In this document: positions 58,573-64,000 of the stretch, piece after piece | How positions within the stretch are numbered: the stretch's first letter is position 1 | Layout of the letters: each line of letters starts with the position of its first letter | From: Curvibacter delicatus NBRC 14919 | GTDB lineage: Bacteria > Pseudomonadota > Gammaproteobacteria > Burkholderiales > Burkholderiaceae_C | Direction of reading: 5' to 3' | DNA: 64,000 nt | NCBI RefSeq assembly: GCF_001592265.1 | Contig: NZ_BCWP01000011.1 | Span: 1-64,000, forward strand | Translations under genes and position numbers: made by a program | The notes under the pieces: model-generated | Database searches by the model: none | Told to the model about the DNA's origin: nothing | Seen by the model: only the letters and a program-made list of their open reading frames with translations

Positions 58573-59001
58573 GTGCAACGGCTGAAAACACGAGAGCAGT
58601 TTCAGGCCGTTTTGGCAGGTCGTACCGTCTCACGAACGACCCATTTCGCCATGCACAGTTCTGCACCGGTTATGGCGACGGACAGCCTGTCACCATTGAC
58701 GCTGTCGTCCAAACCAGAGCTCTTCAGCCCCGACCGCACATGGATCGGGGCGATGGTGCCCAAACGATGGGCCCGGCGTGCTGTCACCCGAAATTTGATC
58801 AAGCGTCAGATTTACAGCATTGCCGATCATTTCGAATCCTCCTTGCCTCAAGCGGCCCATGTTGTGCGCTTGCGAGCTGCTTTTGACCGTACGCATTTTA
58901 AAAGTGCTAGCTCGGACGAACTGAAAAAAGCAGTCCGGATGGAGATCGAACAATTGTTCCGTCTTGCCGCAAGTTCTCAAGTCAAGGGGCGTGCAGCATG
59001 A
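58573..59001 (+). CDS. rnpA: Ribonuclease P protein component
   Basis: The 142-residue protein is RnpA, a basic protein that helps the M1 RNA mature tRNA 5' ends. It uses a GTG start at 58573, and the family opening QRLKTREQFQAVLAG follows at once; the RNR box region is seen in RAVTRNLIKRQI. It overlaps yidD by four bases as ATGA. Confidence 0.95.
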   Translation: MQRLKTREQFQAVLAGRTVSRTTHFAMHSSAPVMATDSLSPLTLSSKPELFSPDRTWIGAMVPKRWARRAVTRNLIKRQIYSIADHFESSLPQAAHVVRLRAAFDRTHFKSASSDELKKAVRMEIEQLFRLAASSQVKGRAA

Positions 59002-59267
59002 AATCAGCATTGATGGCCCTGGTTCGAGCCTATCGCCTGCTGCTGAGCCCGTGGCTGGGATCCGCTTGCCGGTTTGAGCCCACCTGTTCCCTGTATGCTC
59101 TGTCTGCGCTGGAAAAGCATGGCGCAGCGACAGGAAGTTATCTGACGCTGCGTCGCTTGGCGCGTTGTCATCCCTGGTGTGCTGGCGGTCACGATCCGGT
59201 GCCGGAGGAAAGGCCTCGTTTCCTGACCCGTTTGCTTCCCCTTCCCTCTCAAAAGAAGTCTTCATGA
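58998..59267 (+). CDS. yidD: Membrane protein insertion efficiency factor YidD
   Basis: The 89-residue protein is YidD. It has LVRAYRLLLSPWLGSACRFEPTCS in pieces, with the conserved cysteines Cys27 and Cys34, and AARCHPWCAGGHDPVP-like RCHPWCAGGHDPVPEE. It is a small membrane-associated helper of YidC. It overlaps rnpA at its start and yidC at its end. Confidence 0.95.
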   Translation: MKSALMALVRAYRLLLSPWLGSACRFEPTCSLYALSALEKHGAATGSYLTLRRLARCHPWCAGGHDPVPEERPRFLTRLLPLPSQKKSS

Positions 59268-60958
59268 ACGATATTCGCCGCACCATCCTGTGGGTGATCT
59301 TTGGTTTCTCCATGGTCCTGCTGTGGGATCAATGGCAAATCCATAACGGCCACCAGGCCACCTTCTTTCCGAAGTCCAAGCCCCCGGTTGCAGCAGCACC
59401 CGCCGCCAGTACGGGCGCCGCTGCGCAGGCGGCTGTCGTGCAGACGCCTGTGGGTAGCGCCCAGATTGCTGCAGAGGTCAGCAGCAAGCCTGCAGCGGCA
59501 CGCGAGCATGTGGAGGTTCGTACCGATGTACTGAAACTGACTTTCGATACCGAAGGCGGTTCGCTGGTCCGGTCGGAATTCCTCAAGCACCGCGACCTGA
59601 AGGAAACCGGCAAGAACTTCGTGCTGCTGGATGAGAACAAGGACCGTGTTTATGTTTCCCAGACCGGCCTGATTGCTGGCGCAGCGGGGGGTACCTATCC
59701 GACGCACAAAACCGTGATGGCCATGGCGCCCGGCGAGCGTGAACTCAAGGACGGTGCTGACGAGCTGGTGGTGAAGTTCGAATCGCCCGAGGTCGGCGGC
59801 GTCAAGCTGGTCAAGACCTACACCCTCAAGCGTGGCAGCTATGCATTGGGCGTCAAGCACGAGATCGTGAACAACAGCCCGGCCCCCGTGGCGCCACAGC
59901 TGTACCTGCAACTGGTGCGCGATGGCAACAAGCCGGTCGGCGAAGACTCTTCCTTCTATTCCACATTCACAGGCCCGGCTGTCTACACCGAGGCCAAGAA
60001 ATACCAGAAAGTGGAATTCAGCAACATCGAGAAGAACAAGGTCGAGATCGAAAAGCAGTCGGAAAACGGCTACGTCGCCATGGTGCAGCATTACTTTGCC
60101 AGTGCCTGGTTGCTGGGGGACGGCATCAAGCGCGATCTGTTCATGCGCAAAGTCGACACCAACCTTTATGCCGTCGGCATGATCACCCCGCTGGAAGCCG
60201 TGGCCCCGGGCAGCAGCAAGACGGTGGAAGCACGTTTATTTGTCGGTCCGCAGGAAGAAAAGAAGCTGGAGGCACTGGCGCCAGGGCTGGAGCTGGTGAA
60301 GGACTATGGCTGGCTGACGATTCTGGCCAAGCCGCTCTACTGGCTGCTGGACAAGCTGGAGTATCTGATCGGCAACTGGGGCTGGTCCATTGTGGCGCTG
60401 GTCGTGCTGCTGAAAGCCGCCTTTTACTGGCTCAATGCCAAGGCCTATGCCAGCATGGCCAAGATGAAAGCGATCAACCCGCGCATCATGGAAATGCGTG
60501 AGCGCCTGAAGGACAACCCGCAACAGATGCAGCAGGAGATGATGCGCATCTACCGTGAAGAAAAGGTCAACCCGATGGGTGGTTGTCTGCCCATCATGAT
60601 CCAGATCCCGGTGTTCATTGCCTTGTACTGGGTGTTGCTGTCCAGCGTGGAAATGCGCAACGCGCCCTGGATCCTGTGGGTCACCGATCTGTCGGCCAAG
60701 GATCCCTACTACATCCTCCCGCTGCTCATGACCCTGAGCACCATGTTGCAGACGGCGCTCAACCCGGCACCGCCGGACCCGATGCAGGCCAAGATGATGT
60801 GGATCATGCCGTTGGTCTTCAGCGTGATGTTCTTTGCGTTCCCGGCCGGCCTGGTGCTGTACTGGTTGACCAACAACATCCTGTCGATTGCCCAGCAGTG
60901 GATCATCAACAAGCGCATGGGTGTGCCGCCACAGTTCAACTTGCCGAAGTTCAAGTGA
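59264..60958 (+). CDS. yidC: Membrane protein insertase YidC
   Basis: The 564-residue protein is YidC/Oxa1. The N-terminal anchor [19 protein letters not shown] is followed by a periplasmic domain of about 300 residues and the conserved membrane core with [20 protein letters not shown] and the C-terminal [13 protein letters not shown]. It inserts proteins into the inner membrane alone or with SecYEG. It overlaps yidD and is followed by a terminator hairpin. Confidence 0.98.
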   Translation: MNDIRRTILWVIFGFSMVLLWDQWQIHNGHQATFFPKSKPPVAAAPAASTGAAAQAAVVQTPVGSAQIAAEVSSKPAAAREHVEVRTDVLKLTFDTEGGSLVRSEFLKHRDLKETGKNFVLLDENKDRVYVSQTGLIAGAAGGTYPTHKTVMAMAPGERELKDGADELVVKFESPEVGGVKLVKTYTLKRGSYALGVKHEIVNNSPAPVAPQLYLQLVRDGNKPVGEDSSFYSTFTGPAVYTEAKKYQKVEFSNIEKNKVEIEKQSENGYVAMVQHYFASAWLLGDGIKRDLFMRKVDTNLYAVGMITPLEAVAPGSSKTVEARLFVGPQEEKKLEALAPGLELVKDYGWLTILAKPLYWLLDKLEYLIGNWGWSIVALVVLLKAAFYWLNAKAYASMAKMKAINPRIMEMRERLKDNPQQMQQEMMRIYREEKVNPMGGCLPIMIQIPVFIALYWVLLSSVEMRNAPWILWVTDLSAKDPYYILPLLMTLSTMLQTALNPAPPDPMQAKMMWIMPLVFSVMFFAFPAGLVLYWLTNNILSIAQQWIINKRMGVPPQFNLPKFK

Positions 60959-60964
60959 TCACCG

Positions 60965-60986
60965 GGGCCGCGCAAGCGGCCCTTTT
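60965..60986 (+). terminator. Intrinsic terminator after yidC
   Basis: GGGCCGC and GCGGCCC form a perfect 7-base stem with a GCAA tetraloop at 60965-60982, followed by TTTT. It ends the rpmH-rnpA-yidD-yidC transcript, which suggests mnmE, 22 bases further on, has its own promoter or receives read-through. Confidence 0.82.
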
Positions 60987-61008
60987 ACATCCAGCCAGAA
61001 CAGACGCC

Positions 61009-62415
61009 ATGCTCACACGACACCGGGAACCCATTGCCGCCATTGCCACGGCCCCAGGGCGCGGCGCCGTCGGCATCGTGCGCGTGAGTGGCCAGAATCT
61101 GGAACGCCTGATCGTGGCTTTGTGCGGCAACACCTTGAGTCCCCGGCATGCGACCTATCTGCCCTTCAAGGATCGGCAAGGGGCGCCGCTGGACCATGGG
61201 CTTGCGATCCACTTTCCGGCCCCCCATTCCTACACCGGGGAGGACGTGCTGGAGTTGCAGGCACACGGCGGCCCGGTGGTGCTGCAGCTGTTATTGGCAC
61301 GCTGCCTGGAAGCTGCGATGGAGACCGATCCTGCAACAGGGCAGGCCCGCTTGCCCGGTCTGCGTGTGGCCCAGCCAGGCGAGTTCACCGAACGCGCATT
61401 TCTGAATGACAAGATCGATCTGGCACAGGCAGAAGCGATTGCCGACCTGATTGACGCCAGCACTGAAGCCGCGGCGCGCAGTGCCAGCCGATCGTTGGCG
61501 GGGGATTTCTCGCGCGAGATCCATGTCTTGCGGGACGCCCTCATCCATTTGCGCATGCTGGTGGAAGCGACGCTGGACTTCCCGGAAGAGGAAATTGATT
61601 TCTTGCGTAAGGCAGACGCGCAGGGACAGCTGGCAAAGCTGCAACAGCAACTGGCGACGGTGTTGCAGCACGCCCGCCAAGGCGCCTTGCTGCGTGAAGG
61701 CATCAAGGTCGTGATTGCGGGCCAGCCTAACGCGGGCAAAAGCTCGTTGCTCAACGCCCTGGCGGGCGCCGAACTGGCCATCGTGACACCGGTGGAGGGC
61801 ACGACACGCGACAAGGTGCAGCAGACCATCCAGATCGAGGGGGTGCCGTTGCACGTCATCGATACCGCGGGCCTGCGCGACAGCGACGACGAGGTGGAGA
61901 AGATCGGCATTGCCCGGGCCTGGGCAGAGATTGAAGCGGCCGATGCGGTGCTGTTCCTGCACGATCTCACACGTGCTGAAACGCCAAGCTACCGCGACGC
62001 CGATGCAGCCATTGCCGGTACCCTGGCCGCCAACCTGCCGGTGCGGGTGCCGGTGCTCAATGTCTGGAACAAGACTGATGCCGCCGGTATAACACCTCCG
62101 CCGGAGGACCTTGCCATCTCGGCCAAGACCGGCATCGGACTGGATGCGCTGCGGCGCCGTCTGCTGGAGATTGCCGGCTGGCAGGCGGCACCTGAAGGCC
62201 TGTACATCGCACGTGAACGCCACGTCCAGGCCCTGTACCGCGTGCAGGCACACCTGGAAATGGCGGCGCAGCACCTGGCTGCTCAGGCACAGTCACTTGA
62301 CCTGCTGGCCGAAGAACTGCGTTTGGGGCAGAACGCCCTCAATGAAATCACGGGTGAGTTCACGTCCGATGATTTGCTGGGCGTTATTTTTTCCAAATTC
62401 TGTATCGGTAAGTAA
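61009..62415 (+). CDS. mnmE: tRNA modification GTPase MnmE
   Basis: The 468-residue protein is MnmE (TrmE). The N-terminal folate-binding domain, the helical domain and the G domain are present, with G1 [15 protein letters not shown], the G3 DTAGLR and the C-terminal CIGK (residues 465-468), whose cysteine is needed for activity. It works with MnmG on wobble uridine. The ATG at 61009 is preferred because upstream in-frame sequence is antisense to the yidC region. Confidence 0.98.
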   Translation: MLTRHREPIAAIATAPGRGAVGIVRVSGQNLERLIVALCGNTLSPRHATYLPFKDRQGAPLDHGLAIHFPAPHSYTGEDVLELQAHGGPVVLQLLLARCLEAAMETDPATGQARLPGLRVAQPGEFTERAFLNDKIDLAQAEAIADLIDASTEAAARSASRSLAGDFSREIHVLRDALIHLRMLVEATLDFPEEEIDFLRKADAQGQLAKLQQQLATVLQHARQGALLREGIKVVIAGQPNAGKSSLLNALAGAELAIVTPVEGTTRDKVQQTIQIEGVPLHVIDTAGLRDSDDEVEKIGIARAWAEIEAADAVLFLHDLTRAETPSYRDADAAIAGTLAANLPVRVPVLNVWNKTDAAGITPPPEDLAISAKTGIGLDALRRRLLEIAGWQAAPEGLYIARERHVQALYRVQAHLEMAAQHLAAQAQSLDLLAEELRLGQNALNEITGEFTSDDLLGVIFSKFCIGK

Positions 62416-62495
62416 GAGGGGCTGCGGGAACAGGGCGAGGCCACTAAACTGCCTTGAGGATCCGGCGCAGATGAACGACATGCGTCCGGCAGTAC

Positions 62496-63092
62496 ATGAA
62501 AGACCGTATGCCCTGGCTCCCCAACTGGTTCGCTAAAAAAACACAAGAGAAGACATCACCGGCAGAAGGCGCGGGGACCAGGCCGCAACCCGGTGCGACG
62601 GGACGCCGACAACAACGCATGGAACGGCGCGAGCTGCTGTATGCCGTGATCCGTGAAGCGATGGTCCACGCAGGGGTGTTGACGGCCAGCTACAGCTTCA
62701 AAGTACTGTCGCTGGAGCCGCAGGGCGGCCGGTACATCATCATGGTTGATCTGGCGCGCGATCTGGCCTTGGAATCACGCCGGCAGGGCGAAGTGGAAAA
62801 GCAGATCGTTCTGCACGCCAAGGCACAGCACGACATCCAGGTTTCGGCCATCTACTGGCGCGTCAATGATCGCCTCAAGGGCATGGCACCCAAGGCGCCC
62901 GCAGCGGCTTCGGCGGTGAAAACAACGCCGCGTTTTGAGCCCATCGGAGCAGACGAGGTGGCGGCGCTGAGGCAAGCACTGGCGGTTGGCATGGCGGCGA
63001 CACAGCCGTCCGGCTTTGAAGATACCGAGGTGATCGTGGCCAAGGACCCCTATCCGGTACTGAGCCGGACCCAGTACGGCGATCTGAACTGA
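62496..63092 (+). CDS. Conserved hypothetical protein downstream of mnmE
   Basis: The 198-residue protein has no known domain. It opens with a tryptophan-rich segment (MPWLPNWF) and a Pro/Gln-rich linker, then ERRELLYAVIREAMVHAGVLTASYSFKVLSL, a region of strand and helix, and a negatively charged C-terminus. It has no signal or membrane helix. Similar proteins occur next to mnmE in Burkholderiales, as I recall, but its role is unknown. An ATG at 62508 is also possible. It converges with apt. Confidence 0.72.
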   Translation: MKDRMPWLPNWFAKKTQEKTSPAEGAGTRPQPGATGRRQQRMERRELLYAVIREAMVHAGVLTASYSFKVLSLEPQGGRYIIMVDLARDLALESRRQGEVEKQIVLHAKAQHDIQVSAIYWRVNDRLKGMAPKAPAAASAVKTTPRFEPIGADEVAALRQALAVGMAATQPSGFEDTEVIVAKDPYPVLSRTQYGDLN

Positions 63093-63102
63093 GCCGGCCG
63101 TT

Positions 63103-63657
63103 TCAGGAACCGGCAAAGTCAACCAGGGTGAAGAGCGGCAGACCGGCTGCCCGTAACTTTTGCGAACCGCCCAGCTCGGGCAGATCAACAATGGCGGCCC
63201 CTTCCATGACATGGGCGCCCAGTTTCTCGAGCAGTTTCTTGCCGGCGAGCATGGTGCCTCCGGTGGCGATCAGGTCATCGACCAGGAGAACACGGTCGCC
63301 GGCCTTGAAGGCATCGGTATGCAGCTCAACCGTGGCGCTGCCATATTCAAGCTCATAGGTCTCTTCGACGGTGGTGAAAGGCAGTTTGCCTTTCTTGCGG
63401 ATCGGGATGAAGCCGACCGCCAGTTCATAGGCAATGACCGAACCTAGGATGAATCCACGCGCATCCAGACCAGCCACCACATCGGGTCGCATGCTCGCGT
63501 CCATGTAGCGGTGCACGAATGCGTCGACCATGACGCGAAACACTTTCGGGTCCTGCAGCAGCGGCGTGATGTCCCGGAACTGCACACCGGGAGCGGGCCA
63601 GTTGGGAACGGTGCGAATATGGCGGCGCAGGTAGTCGTTGATGTTGCGGTCTTGCAT
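63103..63657 (-). CDS. apt: Adenine phosphoribosyltransferase
   Basis: The 184-residue protein is Apt, with the PRPP-binding motif [17 protein letters not shown] near residue 125 and the N-terminal [21 protein letters not shown] typical of the family. It makes AMP from adenine and PRPP for purine salvage. AGAGGTGA lies before the ATG. It is followed leftward by the unknown protein gene and upstream by an antiporter gene. Confidence 0.95.
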   Translation of the reverse strand: MQDRNINDYLRRHIRTVPNWPAPGVQFRDITPLLQDPKVFRVMVDAFVHRYMDASMRPDVVAGLDARGFILGSVIAYELAVGFIPIRKKGKLPFTTVEETYELEYGSATVELHTDAFKAGDRVLLVDDLIATGGTMLAGKKLLEKLGAHVMEGAAIVDLPELGGSQKLRAAGLPLFTLVDFAGS

Positions 63658-63724
63658 GGGTCACCTCTAGATCATCGGGTCGTGAATCGTGGTTGTGAGT
63701 GCCTGGCCGCGAGGCAGCGCGGCA

Positions 63725-64000
63725 TCAGCCTTTGAGCAGTTGGTCTTCCACCATGGCCAGCGCCTCGGCTCGACCCGAGAGCACCAGTGTGTCCCCGCTT
63801 TCCAACAACAGCTCTTGGGCGGGGGCCAGATTTTTGCCGTTGTGGCGGCGCAGGTTGACGACACGGACATCGGGTATCAGCTGCGCCAGAGCGCTGAGCG
63901 GGCGGCCGATGACCCGGGCAGCGGCCGGCAGGGTGACGCTGGACAGGCGCTCCTGCGTGCCCTCGTCCGCCGCACTGTCATCGGCGCCGTGGAAATAGCC
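63725..64000 (-). CDS. CPA2 cation/proton antiporter, C-terminal part
   Basis: The frame enters from the right edge and ends at TGA 63725, giving 91 codons. It has the TrkA-C/RCK_C domain, GRPLSALAQLIPDVRVVNLRR and LLESGDTLVLSGRAEALAMVEDQL, and begins with YFHGADDS, as in Kef-type CPA2 potassium or sodium/proton antiporters. The transmembrane part lies outside the window. It is transcribed leftward toward apt, 67 bases apart. Confidence 0.82.
   Translation of the reverse strand, partial: GYFHGADDSAADEGTQERLSSVTLPAAARVIGRPLSALAQLIPDVRVVNLRRHNGKNLAPAQELLLESGDTLVLSGRAEALAMVEDQLLKG

Overview
The window is a 64 kb stretch of GC-rich chromosome from a betaproteobacterium, most likely a member of the Comamonadaceae (Rhodoferax/Polaromonas/Acidovorax type). 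The assignment rests on the replication-origin gene order, the Burkholderiales-type Liv transporter and OprB-like porin sequences, and two short intergenic repeat families of a kind that recurs in that family. It is a reading of the sequence, not a database result. No tRNA, rRNA, CRISPR array, insertion sequence or prophage was seen, and no gene-free stretch exceeds 300 bases.

Layout, left to right. Positions 1-5352 hold housekeeping and conserved genes: a partial pentapeptide-like protein, PduO-type cobalamin adenosyltransferase, an FAD-linked D-lactate/glycolate-type dehydrogenase, two methyltransferases and a DUF2242 lipoprotein. Within it lies a small disturbed spot with an AT-rich orphan gene beside a 42-codon remnant of an EamA permease. 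Positions 5370-11134 hold the chromosome-partition block parB, parA, rsmG and mnmG, with three parS sites inside rsmG and mnmG. Positions 11287-25742 hold a YkgJ protein, a CHASE-PAS-GGDEF diguanylate cyclase, and a Liv-type ABC importer with an aromatic-type aldehyde dehydrogenase. These are followed by an AraC regulator, a class II aldolase, an AsmA-like protein, an MFS exporter and an Old Yellow Enzyme.

Positions 25771-46567 form a metal-handling region of about 21 kb. It has two complete heavy-metal RND efflux systems of different signature, pointing away from a central OprB-family porin (frameshifted as read) and a two-component system. Next come a hemerythrin, a chemoreceptor and a divergent copA / copZ-cueR-DUF2892 copper module with two MerR-type operators, one of which predicts a leaderless copA mRNA. 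Positions 46683-52629 hold a pirin, an LTXXQ/Spy-like protein, small membrane proteins, NnrU, a second diguanylate cyclase, a DEDDh exonuclease and a YjdM protein lacking one zinc-ligand cysteine.

Positions 52641-64000 are the replication origin. gyrB, dnaN and dnaA run leftward, and rpmH, rnpA, yidD, yidC and mnmE run rightward. DnaA boxes lie in both flanking gaps, and the dnaN-dnaA gap also has a TAG-triplet array next to a DnaA box, matching the layout of a bacterial unwinding element. The right end has a conserved unknown protein, apt and the C-terminus of a CPA2 cation/proton antiporter.

How it works together: the origin, parABS and the rpmH-yidC cluster are the core of chromosome replication, segregation and membrane insertion. 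The Liv importer, aldehyde dehydrogenase, AraC regulator and aldolase look like an uptake and oxidation module for an aromatic or carboxylate substrate (inference). The RND pairs, porin, sensor kinase and Cop genes together give periplasmic and cytoplasmic metal export. I did not find a clearly new multi-gene system. The best leads are the porin-centred double RND locus, the orphan gene near 4.3 kb, the leaderless copA prediction, the parS-bearing MnmG loop and the origin unwinding element.
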